From Hepsetus odoe (lineage: Eukaryota > Chordata > Actinopteri > Characiformes > Hepsetidae), in assembly GCA_017165825.1 (NCBI GenBank), contig CM029386.1, forward strand, positions 15,445,751-15,509,750: DNA of 64,000 bases, given 5' to 3'. Below the pieces are notes generated by a model. The model saw nothing but the letters and a program-made list of their open reading frames with translations. It was not told the DNA's origin and ran no database searches. The position numbers were made by a program, and so were the translations under genes. The first letter of the stretch is position 1. Each line of letters starts with the position of its first letter. Positions 1-11,571 of this stretch are shown one piece after another.

Positions 1-640
1 GTCCATATTGATGTGGTCATTAGTATGCAAAAGGCAAAAAATGGCCATTGTGATCTTGTGGTTTAAGCAACTCAGCATGGTGTGTGTGCTTGCGTTTGCA
101 TTCTGCTGCTACCATCATGGCTTAAATCATCAATAAAGATTATTGAGCCTGTTTCAAAAACAGCCATGGAAGCCATGGCACTACTTCCGCCATGCTTCAC
201 AGATTTTGGATCGTGACCATATCCTTTGGCCATAACTTTGGTGGACATAAAATTTTGTTAAAGAAGCTTTGATGTTCATCTCAATTTTTTCCCCCCAAAT
301 CTTCCTGCTGATAAATGGTTTACATCTGGTGGTATGGCCTTTCTAATTCTCCTCTTGTCTTCTTTGAACAGTGGATTTTGTTAGGTACATTTCTGCCCTG
401 TGGAGGTGGTTCATGATGTCACGGACTGTTGTTTTTGGAGTTTTCTTTAACACTTTTACAATTGGTCAATCATCAGCTGTTCGATGTCTGTTGCTCAGTA
501 CACCAGTGATTTCCTTCTTTTTCAGGACATTCAAGATAATTGAACTGATTATGTCCACTGTTTATGAAACTGTTCTAGTAGATTTTCCCTCTTTTCTGAG
601 CTTGGTATGATTTTCCCTGCATAGACAGCTCTCTGGCCTT
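1..640 (-). mobile_element. Tc1/mariner-like transposase remnant, N-terminal part
   Basis: Read on the minus strand, about 470-545 encodes IILNVLKKKEITGVLSNRHR, followed further on by KKTPKTTVRDIM and later TTRCKPFISRK. I recognise these as the helix-turn-helix DNA-binding half of a Tc1-like transposase. The frame is broken by stops and shifts, and the catalytic DDE half is not present in the window, so this is a dead fragment that may continue off the left edge. Both terminal inverted repeats are unlocated. Confidence 0.7.
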
Positions 641-1755
641 TGTGTTGGTTTTCCTTTTTCAAAAACAATATGCAGTGTTCACATGTGAATTAAGCTACCT
701 ATGGTTAAATTATTCATCTAACAGGAAATACCTATGTTACAACAAGCACCTGCAAGCCCCTCATCGTTCCAATACTTTTGCTCACTTGGAAAAAATAGGT
801 GCTCAGATACATAAGGTGCAATGTACTCTGATTTAACAAATCAATATGTAAATATCTATCTGTATTTACATTTCATGGAATAAAAGCTGAAAACCAATCA
901 TTACATATACTTTTGATCTCAGACCCTAATATTCTTTACTGCAAAGCAAGAACAAAATAATTGGCATTGCTGTCCAAATACTTTGGGAGAAGATTATATG
1001 TGAGTAATGGTCTAGTGCCACGCATTCACTCAGAAATTATGATGCATGTTCCAGCTTAAGCTGCTGTTTGATTGTGGCGCAGTAAAGGGCAACCAATCAG
1101 AACAGAGCTCATTAGCATGGATCCGTCTTAAAAGGAAATAAGCAATGACAGCTTGTTCAACTGGTGAATTAAACCATGCAAATTTCATTAGTGTGAAAAA
1201 AATTATTATAAATAAAATGCAGGATATTTGATGTAGTCTGCAACTAGGCCATGTGGTCTCTATTATAAAGTGTTTATATAATTAAAAAGCTCATTGAAAG
1301 AATCTATTGTGTACAAGCTTTTTGGACTTGGATTTGGATGACACTACTCTGAGCCTTAGAAATTGCTTTCAGAAGTCTTTAGCGTCTGATTTATTAGATC
1401 TTGGTACACAATGTGCTCTTTGTTATTTACAGGATGCAAGATATGTTGCCTTTGGTCAAGAGAGAGGAAAATCCCCTCAGTTCTGTCTGTGGGGTTGTTC
1501 TCTGTACTTCCATACAGAGCCATGGTCTCATCTTCCACGGAGACTGCTGTGGTAAGACAGAAGGGAGACTTTGAGAAGCCTCTATGGTCAGGACTTGGAG
1601 ATTCCAGCCCTGATTGGCCTTGTTCCAATTTCAGGCCCACAATGACCACAGTAATTTGGGCAAAAAACCCAAACAGACACAACGTCTTCTTATCCAACAC
1701 ATAGTCAATAGGTCAAAGCATATTTTGTGTCTATATTTTGTATCTTTAGTTTTGC
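641..1755. other. AT-rich intergenic stretch, no gene seen
   Basis: No coding homology recognised. Short open frames on both strands around 1307-1704 overlap one another and resemble no family I know. Confidence 0.5.
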
Positions 1756-1759
1756 ACTG

Positions 1760-1852
1760 GTCATGCTATTTGATGAGACATTTCTATTATTTGTTAGCTA
1801 CATTAGCCCTGTAGCTAACAAATAATAGAAATGTTTCATCAAATAGCATGAC
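1760..1852. repeat. Long near-perfect inverted repeat (hairpin)
   Basis: The left arm 1760-1800 (starting gtcatgctatttgatgag) and right arm 1812-1852 (ending tcatcaaatagcatgac) are reverse complements over 41 bases with one mismatch, which would be a G-U pair in RNA. The loop is 11 bases. It could be a small foldback element or a hairpin transcript. Confidence 0.9.
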
Positions 1853-2058
1853 GCTGACTACATGCCTGCACACTGTTAGCTCAAAATGGGTCATGCTGCA
1901 ACTCTGCACAGTTTAAGGGAAATATGTGATGATTCAGGTATACAGTTTGTATGAAGCTATATGTTTGTATGCACATAAGTTTACATTACCTGATAACATT
2001 AGTGTTATAGTTTCATGAAAACTGAAGAAGCATGGGAAGCGGTGGATGGGATAAATGC

Positions 2059-2252
2059 GACAAAGCATCTCATTGTGGTTCACTGTGTGCCGTGCTGTCT
2101 GTTGTCACAATGACAAATGATCACGTTGAGTTCACTTCAGCAGGAGCAGTATTGGGAGATCCCTTAAGGGTATGTCAGGGTAACCTACTGGCTCAAACCT
2201 ACAACCGTTCAGTCACTGGGTCAGGTACCTAACTACTAGTCCACCACTGCCC
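2059..2252 (-). mobile_element. Decayed tRNA-derived SINE (family A), rearranged
   Basis: The segment 2135-2252 ends in ctactagtccaccactgccc, the reverse complement of the family-A tRNA-like head, and contains the characteristic body (gggtatgtcagggtaacctactgg). The segment 2065-2130 (cattgtggttcactgtgtgc) looks like the family tail on the opposite strand, so two half-copies may be joined head to tail in inverted order. Confidence 0.65.
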
Positions 2253-4955
2253 ATAAATTTGAAGGAAGGTCACAATTATTTATAGGTGACTTATTATAGA
2301 CAAACTGTCTGTATGTAAAAATCATTTGATTAAGGAAGTCTATGTTCGCATTCTTGGTTCTGGAAAACAAGTCTGAAAGGTGCTTAGAAATAAATGAGAG
2401 AATTATGTTTTGCATTTTTCGAAGACATACAGCTCATTTTACACACTTCAGATGATATATATTCTGTATTTCATTTTGTTTTTACTGTAATGTAATATAG
2501 TGTTTTTGTTAAGGTGCCTGATATCTAATATGTTCAGTGTTGGACAGGGGTCAGCATGGGAAATCTGACCAGTATGCTACTTTGCAAATCTGTACACAGC
2601 AAGCTGGGATGCACTGTTTGTTCTAAAACATTTCCATAATAGCCAGCATGAACTATTTCAGCAATTTGCTTAAAGTAGCTCTTCAGCAGAATCTTAAAAG
2701 ACAGGCTAGCCTTCACTTCCATCCCACATCAGTGAGCTTTGAGCATCCATGACCTTCTCACCTGTTCAACATTTGTCCTCCCCTGGTCCACTTTTGGTAG
2801 GTTCTAACCATTGCATACTGAAACACCTTACAAGATCTGTAGTTTTGGAGATGTTCTGACCTACTCATCTAGCCATCGCAATGTGATTCTTTTTCAAAAT
2901 TGCGTGCATCGTTTTTTTTTTTTGCACCAACACAACATAACCGTTTAGTTATTGCCTGTCCCTGGACATAACTGTAACAAGATTGTAACGTCAATTTAAT
3001 AAGATAAGTTAATTTTATTAAGTTAATGTCAGTGTCAGTGGGTTCTAGCAAATCAGTGCATGTACATACACATATATAATAGAATTTATTGCAGGTGCTC
3101 GTTGTTCTCCTGAAAAGATTACACATGGAAATTTGTAATGGTTACTGTGACTTGGGGAATACTACCAATAATTTTCCGGAGGTTCATTTATTATTACAGC
3201 ATTCAAAGGTAAAGGGGTATTTTCTATCCATTATAATGTATTTTAATCTCTTGCCCAATGTTTCCAATTTAATCAGCTCAACCTTCAAGCCATCAAAACG
3301 ACAAATGCACTGATGTTTAAGTGATCGTTGGAAGATTTGTTTATAGATTTATGACCAATGTTCCCAAAAGATGCTGTTATTGGGCCTGTAATTTTATTCT
3401 GGGTGTAATGCATCCTTATAATTTGCTACATTGGCAGTAATTCAATTATGTGAAATAATGTGGTTCCATATAAAGAAATGACCTAAGGTTACATGGACCT
3501 AATGGTCATAAAAAAGAAACTGTGGATGGATGAACAGATCTAATGATCGACAGACTGATCATTCTCTGGAGGAGCATTTTCAGCTGGCTGAGTTCTGGCA
3601 ACCATGAGCGTTGGCTGCTTGTGCTTGATTGTCACTTCCTGCTGCTATATGTTCTATTTTTATTGGCTGAGGAAAGCAGTGAGAGATTCCCATTTTTATT
3701 ACTGTTTGGTTGCCTTAGAAACTCACCAGAAACACTTAACTTGGTGTGTGACCAGGAGCCCCACTGTGAAAACTCAAACCATTATTGCCCTACCAGGCAT
3801 CTGATTACTCTCCACAAAGCTAGCACCTGTCCCAAGTTGTGAATGGTGATGAATATTTATGAACCACTTTCTTTTCTGTATCTCAGGTGAGATGAGATTA
3901 TTGTTTACATACACAAGAGCTGGTAGGAGCAGCCTGCACTCTGAAAGGAGGAATCCGTCACCTGCAGAAAAGAATGGAAGGAATTAGATTGTGGTATAAA
4001 CACTTTCAGCTGATATTCACATGCTATTGTATCTTATGTGATGTAGTTTATAATGCAAGTTTTAAAGTGTCAGGAGCCACACATTCAAACTTGGATGAAA
4101 ATAGATGTGGTTTTTAATGCGCTGAAACTTTTTTTTTTCTAAACCAATTGTATACGCAACACAAAGAAGAAGCGAAAAGTAAATCCATCAAGTGGTAACA
4201 GCAACAGGCTCATCATTTATCAATTCAAAGAGACACTTCTAAAAAGACAGCAGTTGAAAAAAACTTCATCAATGACTCACAGCTAAAACCCACCATGAGC
4301 AATCAGGATCTCCTCTGGGAAATAAAAGACAGTGACTGAAAAGACTGAAGTGCTGAACAAAGCACTGACACTTGATGTGTTGTGAATCTTCACTGGTCCT
4401 GAATGAGGGACATGCAAATGTATGGCTCAACACAGCATCAGCATCTATATATGTTTCTTTGTGTGTGTTGGAAACTCTACATTTTTGATTTTCTTCTTTA
4501 CTGTGAAATATTTTTAATAAATAGCTATATAATTAATTTGTCACCACCCCACCCAAAAAAAAATTAATCATGAGCTATTTATTTAAATATAATGCAGGTA
4601 ACTGTAAAAACATTTGATCTTTCTCAACACATTTTTGCTGTGGGCCCTTGCATCATTCTTGATGTGTGGTGACTAATTCTTGCACTGTTCCTGCAACTGC
4701 AGTGTCTGGGGACTGACACTGTTGACAGATGGAGGGCCACAGCTGTCATTCACTCTTGCCCTTAGACATATACACACAGTCACACACTGGCCAGAGGGGC
4801 CTAAACTCTGAACCCTTATGTCTTGGACTCAAACATGTCAAATCTGATAACCCACAGTGCTTTAAATACACTGATTAGTGCACTTCTTCTTCTCAGATAA
4901 AAATTCTATTAGTTGAAAAAAACAGTTTAAGAGTCGCTTAAAGAACCAGTTTGGC
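2253..4955. other. Intergenic, no gene seen
   Basis: Mostly AT-rich unique sequence. The interval 3540-3850 has more balanced composition and a 99-codon open frame on the plus strand, but I see no domain, splice context or family resemblance. Confidence 0.5.
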
Positions 4956-4982
4956 ATAATAATAATAATAATAATAATAACA
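4956..4982. repeat. (AAT)n microsatellite
   Basis: About nine ATA/AAT triplets in a row. Confidence 0.95.
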
Positions 4983-5589
4983 ACCTATTATTTGTGGCTG
5001 CATCTGGCAATTTCAAATAGACCATGTTTTGTGGTTTCTGAGGATGTATAAAATAATTTAAACCGCACACAAGGGTAATTAATAACAGGTGTGGGCAATA
5101 TGGGAAAAATAATACCTTGATACTTAAACACCCTTGAGGCACACGATTTGATACTGGTTTTTCTAAAATCTGATATGTTCAAATTGAGAAGAAGGGACCA
5201 GAAGTGCCAAAAATATGAATAAAATGTTTGCATACACAGCACTACACTAGAAGAATACTGTGATGTAATTTATGACAAAAACAATAAAAAAGTCATCATA
5301 TTGCCCAACCCTAGTGTGCATAGCATTCATTACTTTAAGCCTCCAAGGCAGCACTAATGAAGCAAACTGTGGGAACCAAGGATGTCTAGGCTGATTGAGG
5401 ACATCTGGGGTAAAGTGCCCAAATTAGATTTTTCTCCAAGTGTTTCTTTAAAGGTGCTGATAGTTTTGGATAACAGCTACTGAAAGGCATGCTGTAGGCC
5501 TCTTAAATTTTTTTTTTTTGAGTCTTATTGATGGAAATAAAATGTGTGTGCAAGTATAATAGTTTTGTGGGATGTTAAAAAAAAACATG

Positions 5590-6060
5590 GACGCAAGGCA
5601 ATGTGAATGCAAATCTACATGTGCTGTGACAGCACTCACATTAGCTTTCAGTGTGCTCCAAGAAAACCCAAGGCTGGCTTTTGTCAACAGGCAGTGATCA
5701 TATCGGGATTCGAAGAGGCAGACAGAGGCTGCTGCTCGTTATCTTCCACAAAATCGGATTTCAGGCCTGCAAATAAACAGCCCTTCAATGTGGATAAAGG
5801 CTGGCGAGAGGCTCACGAATAAAGGCAGCGCACAAACCTATAATTAGCATTGATATGAATCAATCTCGTGCCTGTGTGGACAGCCGTCGTGTTCAACCTC
5901 GAGGCAGGTCTTCATGCAGTTATGTCATTTTCGTACAGCACCTCATCTGATCGAGGGGCGTTTCCATCTTTGAAACAAAGGGAGACATGTCACTTATCAA
6001 TTCTGGCTGGAGGATTCATCTCTACGCTGATGAGCATCTGCAGAATGTCTGGTATTATAC
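5590..6060. promoter_or_regulatory. Candidate conserved non-coding element
   Basis: This is a complex, balanced-composition stretch in otherwise AT-rich desert. It carries an octamer ATGCAAAT near 5608 and a homeodomain-type cluster near 5841-5865 (TAATTAGCATTGATATGAAT). No protein homology is recognised in its open frames. The idea that it is an enhancer, possibly of kctd12 18 kb away, is inference only; conservation was not tested. Confidence 0.3.
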
Positions 6061-6818
6061 AGTTGGATAACACTGTGCAGAAACAGTGGACTGGAAAGTC
6101 ACAAATGTTGAATGCCAGTTGACTGCCAACCTGACTTCCAGTGCAATATTCTTTTGCAGTGCATTACCGGCCACTGCTTTCAGGAGCAGCTTTTGTACAA
6201 AGTGGCCAATAATTAGAGAATGTCTATGTTCTGTCAACATACAACCACTAGAGGTGCCATGGATCTTCTTTTATTCCATTATAGTAATTCATCAAAATCA
6301 GCTGATTCTGTGTTTAACCTTTCAATACATTATGGAAGTTTCTACATTTCTTTCAAAATGAGCTCTGTTAAAGTGAACCGTAAAAGGAATCAGCTACATC
6401 CGATAAGTTCTGCAATGTAAGGGTCTGCGTTCTCTTTTCAATTCCTCTTTAGCAATGATGAGATACCAGCCTTGATGCTCACACCAGAACTAAACATTAC
6501 ACTGTGTAATATTATATTTGCTAAATGCTTAGGTGTGGGTAATGTTCAGATTCAACATCTAAGGCAGTGGTTTCCCACACTGGCTCTGGGACAGTAGTGG
6601 AAAAGCAACATGCAGTGGTTTCTTCAATGCTTCATGCCTTAAGTTAGTTCCTCTGAAACTTACCAGGTATAGGAATGAAAATGAGAGCAAAAAGCTTTGT
6701 CGTACAGGAAGATTGGAGAATTATTCCTCAACAAGACATAAAAAACTGCTAAAAAATATGAGGAACCGACGGTTGGCTCTACACTTTTAGAGCTCGGCAG
6801 CTAGGTAGCGGAGTCCTA

Positions 6819-7030
6819 GGGGCAGCAGTGGCCTAGTGGTGAGGGAGTTGCCCCAGATTGGAAGATTGTGGGTTTGATTCCCTCACCAGTTGGTTGCCCT
6901 GAGGTACCCTTGAGAAAGGTACTGTCCCCGTCGCTGCTCCCCATGCGCTTTCAACAGCTGCCCCCTGCTGCATGTGTGTGTATGGGTGAAACACAGAGGC
7001 TGAATTTCCTTGTGACTGCGAAAGACTCTT
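6819..7030 (+). mobile_element. tRNA-derived SINE (family A)
   Basis: Begins ggggcagcagtggcctagtg (box A-like), has gtgggtttgattccc (box B-like), then the family body (ttgccctgaggtacccttga) and gctgccccctgctgc. This is the model plus-strand copy for the family, of which about twenty copies or fragments are in the window. Confidence 0.85.
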
Positions 7031-7754
7031 TATTTTACTTACTTCCAATACATATATCCATGTCATATTTACATAATTTCTTTGGACTTTTTAATGTAAA
7101 TCATATCAGATTAGTCATTCCTTGCAATACCATTTTGCCGTTGCATCTTTAAGAGGTCAACAGTAAAAAGTTAATTGATATGGTTTAGTTTAAGCCCATT
7201 CCTTTTGGCAAAACCTTCTTCTGTTCCCCATGGTCAAGATATTAGCTTAGACATGTAAGTAGTTTCTACAAAATTCTGTCTAATTGCTCCATACCTGCTA
7301 CTGTAAAAGCTGTCCAGGGTGTTTCACACTAAGCACACTCGGAATGGCTCCAGCAACATCTGCCACCCTGGTTAGGATAAGTAGCTCAGATGATGTATGG
7401 ATAGATGCATGTAGACGTATTTGTATTTTTTTTGGTTGTGTGTTTGCTTTAATGATGGATAATTTTTTAAGCATCTCTGAACAAGTTCTTCCAAACGTTT
7501 CACGTTTCATAATTTAAACTGCATCTCTGAACACCACTGATGGCTATTGATGACTATGCATTTTAAATATGTCACCTCTGAGATGATGGTTTCCCCATGC
7601 TTCCTCACTCCTTGGTTTTTTCCTGGCCTTTTCAGTGCACAGCCAGTGTCCTTTTCTCTCCAAAAAAGACCCTGTGTTGGGACCTGTGGGGGGCCAGGAT
7701 GCAGCAGACGTGTGTCTGTGCCCCTGCTTTTGTTCCCCACTACTGACTAATGCT

Positions 7755-7970
7755 GGCGGCCTTTTGCTCCCTCTGAATAAGCAGCGTGAGGCAAGCCGGA
7801 TCGCCATGGCGCGGAAGCTCAACTTGGCAAAGAGAGCAGCGAGAGGGAGAACCGCCACGACATTTACAGAGAACAACGGCTCACAGCGGGGGGACAATCT
7901 GCCCTTTAAGCTGATCCAAGAACAGCTATCTGCAGCTGTTGTTTTAATTATCTTTAAGTGAGCAAGAATA
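7755..7970. promoter_or_regulatory. Candidate conserved non-coding element
   Basis: GC-balanced, repeat-free sequence with E-box CAGCTG and a homeodomain core TTAATTA near 7935-7950. Overlapping long open frames occur on both strands (7635-7961 plus, 7544-7897 minus), and neither looks like a known protein. Regulatory function is inferred from composition and motifs only. Confidence 0.25.
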
Positions 7971-8814
7971 CAACTGACTTGAGGTCAGTATAACCATGAG
8001 ATCTCAACATCCAGCCAACATCTTGGCACTCTGTCAGACAGGTTAACACCCTACCGCAATCTCTACAGGAGCAAAAGGGAAATGAGAGCAAGGAGAAATC
8101 CAGCCTACTAGAATGATCTTGTCAGTTACATCCTACCCAGACGTGACTAGACACGGTCTCAGCCCAGCAATAACTAAAGGCTCGATCAGAGTCCCCAAAA
8201 TCTAAAAGCAAATCCTAAACCTGGTCTTAAATCAGCAATAATATATCTTTAATATACAAGACAAGACAAACCCAGTACACGGATGAACTGTTTTTACTAA
8301 AGTGCAGGTCTCTATAAGTATAATTTTTTTAATGAAAGATCAGCAGTCATCAATGATAGGTCTGCTCTAATCTATCCAAGCATTCAAAGCAAACCCATTC
8401 AAAGGATCAGATCAGATTACCACTTACCATTCATAAATATTTGTTCTGTTTCATTTTTGCCAAATGCTATAAAACAAACCCTGACACTAATCTCTGCTCA
8501 GCCATCATAAACTCTCCTGCTATTAAAATGGAGCATAGACATAGAGCAAAGAGCACAAGTGCTTTTTATTAAACTACCGAGGTTGGAGTTTGATAACAGC
8601 AGGCTGATCGGACATACTGTTTTACCTCATGAGCTTGAGCCTGTATAGACTGGAACTATATTAAAAAAGTAATTTTCCTCTATTTGTGCTAAAGGCTTTT
8701 GGTGGTGTGTAGTCTGAAATGAAGAGTGTGTTTCGGCTCAGGTTGTGGAAAGAAAAATGCATTCCGCTGCACTTTAATTTCAAACAGATTTGGAGCTTAA
8801 ATTGGCGCTGTTGG

Positions 8815-9275
8815 AGGAGTGGCGGTGGCCTTGTGGTTAGGGATTTGGCCCTAGAATCAGAAGATCATGGGTTCAAATCCCAAGCCAACTGCTTGCCCTG
8901 AGCTACCCTTGAGGAAGGTATCATCCCTGTCACTGCTCCCTGGGTGCTTTCAATAGCTGCTGCACGTATTTATATTTGTGTTTGTGGGTTAAATTCTTGT
9001 AATTACCTCTAGGGTGGTGGTGGTCTAGTGGTAGGGTGCTTGCCTATGGCCCAATGACTCAAGTAGTCCCAGGTTTGAATCCCACCTCTAGCACTACCAC
9101 CACTGGGTCCCTGAGGATCCTTAACCCTGAATTGCTCCAGGGGGACTGTCCCTGTAATTAGGACGTGGAAGTCACTCTGGATAAGAGCGTCTGCTAAATG
9201 CCCCAAATGTAATTTCGTTGTGGCTCACTGTGTGTTGTGCTGTGTCCTCACAAGGACAAGAACAGTCACTTTCAT
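8815..9275 (+). mobile_element. SINE family A copy split by a nested SINE
   Basis: The head starts at ggagtggcggtggccttgtg and the body runs to about 9010 (gggttaaattcttgtaatta). The family tail resumes at about 9211 (aatttcgttgtggctcactg) and ends near 9275 (agtcactttcatg). The interruption is exactly the family-B SINE at 9012-9211. Confidence 0.8.
9012..9211 (+). mobile_element. tRNA-derived SINE (family B) with L2-type tail
   Basis: The head ggtggtctagtggtagggtg and ggtttgaatccc are tRNA-like promoter boxes. The 3' end ggataagagcgtctgctaaa followed by tgccccaaatgtaa matches the stem-loop tail that eel UnaSINE1 and UnaL2 are known to share, so mobilisation by an L2-clade LINE is expected. 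It lies inside a family-A SINE and is therefore younger than it. Confidence 0.85.
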
Positions 9276-9501
9276 GTTATCAGAATCCCTCAGCTTCCAT
9301 TTATGTGGAATTTATGAAGCATTTCCACTAAATATTGGTTTGTCCCTTAGCGGTGGCTCATTTTGTGTAATAGTGTATTTGAAAGTCTAATTTGTCTGTT
9401 GTTTTGTTTCATTAGCTATTCTTAATGTTTATTTGGACATTTTTGCTATTATTAAAATGCAGTGTTGGTTAGTTCACATGCTGCATTTTTGTGTTTGTAG
9501 A

Positions 9502-9749
9502 AGTGAAAGTGACAACTTGTCGTTGTGATTATACGGCACAACACACAGAGAACCACAACAAAATTCAACCTCTGCATTTAACCCGTACACACCGTGCAGC
9601 AGGGGGCAGCTATTGAAAGCACTCGGAGAGCAGTGATGGGGACGGTACCTTGCTAAAGGTTACCTAAGGGAAACCTACTTGTTTGGGATTCGAAACCACG
9701 ACCTTCCAATCCTGGGGCCTTGTCACTAACCACTAGGCCACCGCTGCCA
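9502..9749 (-). mobile_element. tRNA-derived SINE (family A)
   Basis: A full-length copy: tail agtgaaagtgacaacttgtc at the left, cagcagggggcagctattga in the middle, and head complement ccactaggccaccgctgcc at the right. Confidence 0.9.
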
Positions 9750-10729
9750 GAAACTGGCATACCGGGTATAAAAGAGCTTGTAATGCTAAGCTTTCACTTT
9801 CTTTCAAAGGAAGAAAAAGTATCATGAGCAAAAGATTTAAAGTTTAATCGTGGCTACAATGGGGCTCGTTTACCTTCAGCCCAAAGTGCTGATTGACACA
9901 GCCTGGGATATTATGTCAAATGACCAAGGAACTATTACATATAGTGAAAGCTTGATTTTATTATCTATTTGGTCTACTTTCCACATGCTTTAGCTTTACC
10001 TTACTTCAGTCTGCAGTCAAAAAATGAAGGTCTGGTTCAAACATCTGGCTGATGACCTTAAAGCTATTGTAAAATATTGCATATACATAGGACATTATAA
10101 ACCGTTCCATTTTGTTTACACTGAGAGTCTCTAAAAAAACAACTTATGGCCTGGTTATACTTGTCATTGGGTAATGCTGAGATGTTTCATGAGAGGTTTG
10201 TTTTAATCACATTTCCAGCACTGCTACAATACCATTCAGCAACTTTGGTAGTGAAATAGTGGCTGTACATAGACATTTGGAAGTTATAATGGACATTTCA
10301 CTTTCAGAGACATTCATGTAAGATCTTTTCCATTTTGTTTATCGGATGAATAATCAAGACACAATTTGAACTGACATGTTATCAGGTTTTGTTCATGTTG
10401 ATGAAAGTGTAGTTGTTACTCAGAAATATAGTGTTTATGCTTGTCTGATATAGCTATTCTGTTTCATGTCACTATTTAAGCTTTTAAATCTAATCTAACT
10501 TTAGAAAGCATTTTTTGCTGTTGTTTGAAACGAACATGCAGTACCGTAAAAGTGAGCTACTGATTTATTATTGTTTTTAGCACTCACATGAAATTTTATG
10601 ACCAGCTGTTACTGATAGCAACATTTCTCTATTAAGGCCTCGCTCCTATGCTGACTGCAAAAACAGCTGTTGTAATATTTACCTTCAAGAGAATATTTAC
10701 ATCTCACCACATGCATGCCTGCAAGTGAT

Positions 10730-10731
<2 letters not shown>
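9750..10731. other. AT-rich intergenic, no gene seen
   Basis: No coding or repeat family recognised. Confidence 0.5.

Positions 10732-10768
<37 letters not shown>
10732..10768. repeat. (GT)n microsatellite
   Basis: About 18 uninterrupted TG dinucleotides. Confidence 0.98.
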
Positions 10769-10771
<3 letters not shown>

Positions 10772-10875
10772 AAATATGCATGAGAAACATGAAAGTGGTA
10801 CAAATGCCTTAAGGGATCTTTGTGACCCTGAAAAATGTTCGTGTTTGTGCCATTTTCTTTCACATGAACTACCCC

Positions 10876-11066
10876 AGTGCAGCGGTGGCCTAGTGTTTAG
10901 GGAGTTGGCCACAGGATCAGATGACTGTGGGTTCAAACCCCTTACCAGTAGGTTGCCCTGATGTACCCTTGAGCAAGGAACTGTCCCCTTCACTGCTCAC
11001 TGCTTAATTTTTGTTGTGCTGTGCTGCGACCTTGCAATGACAAGATTAGTCACTTCACTTCACTTA
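10876..11066 (+). mobile_element. tRNA-derived SINE (family A), body deleted
   Basis: Head gtgcagcggtggcctagtgt, box B ggttcaaacccc, and tail gtgctgtgctgcgaccttgc then cacttcacttcac. The middle between cactgctc and the tail is shortened. Confidence 0.85.
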
Positions 11067-11330
11067 CCCTCCCTTCTTCAATTCCGGTGTTCCTCTGCAT
11101 CCTGCTCTGCATGTCCACATACAACAGGTCAGTAGATCATTTAGAATCCTCGAGTCCCCTTCCCTACATAACTCTGATCTGTGTACACCCAACCTTAAAG
11201 TTTAAATTCTCACTTTAGGTCTGCGCCAGTTGATCAATACTTAAAGGCCAACTGTTTGACCATAATAAGGACCTAAAACATAACTAAGTAAGAGATAAGT
11301 TTATCAGTCATGAGAGAAATATTGTAAGCC

Positions 11331-11571
11331 ATTATCCATCCATTTTCTGCCGCTTGTCCCAAACTGGGTCGCACCGGTGTCCAACCCAGCACACACAGGG
11401 CGAGGACGGGGGATGTACCCTGGACAGGTCACCAGCCCATCGCAGGGAGGAGCGTGACAGGGACGGCACCTTGCTCAAGGGTACCTCAGGGCAACCTATT
11501 GGGAAGGGGTTCAAACCCCCGATCCTCCGATCATGTGGCCAACACCCTACCCACTAGGCCACCACTGCCCC
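11331..11571 (-). mobile_element. Chimera of a teleost interspersed repeat (family C) and SINE A
   Basis: The left part 11331-11443 (ttttctgccgcttgtcccaa ... tgtaccctggacaggtcacc) is the same family as 63271-63385 and 25360-25500. Without a gap it passes at about 11444 into the family-A SINE body (gacagggacggcaccttgct), ending in head complement ccactaggccaccactgccc. Confidence 0.7.

Noticed and set aside
7544..7961. Overlapping 117- and 108-codon frames on opposite strands as genes
   Set aside because: No recognisable domain, start context or splice signal; treated as a possible non-coding element instead.
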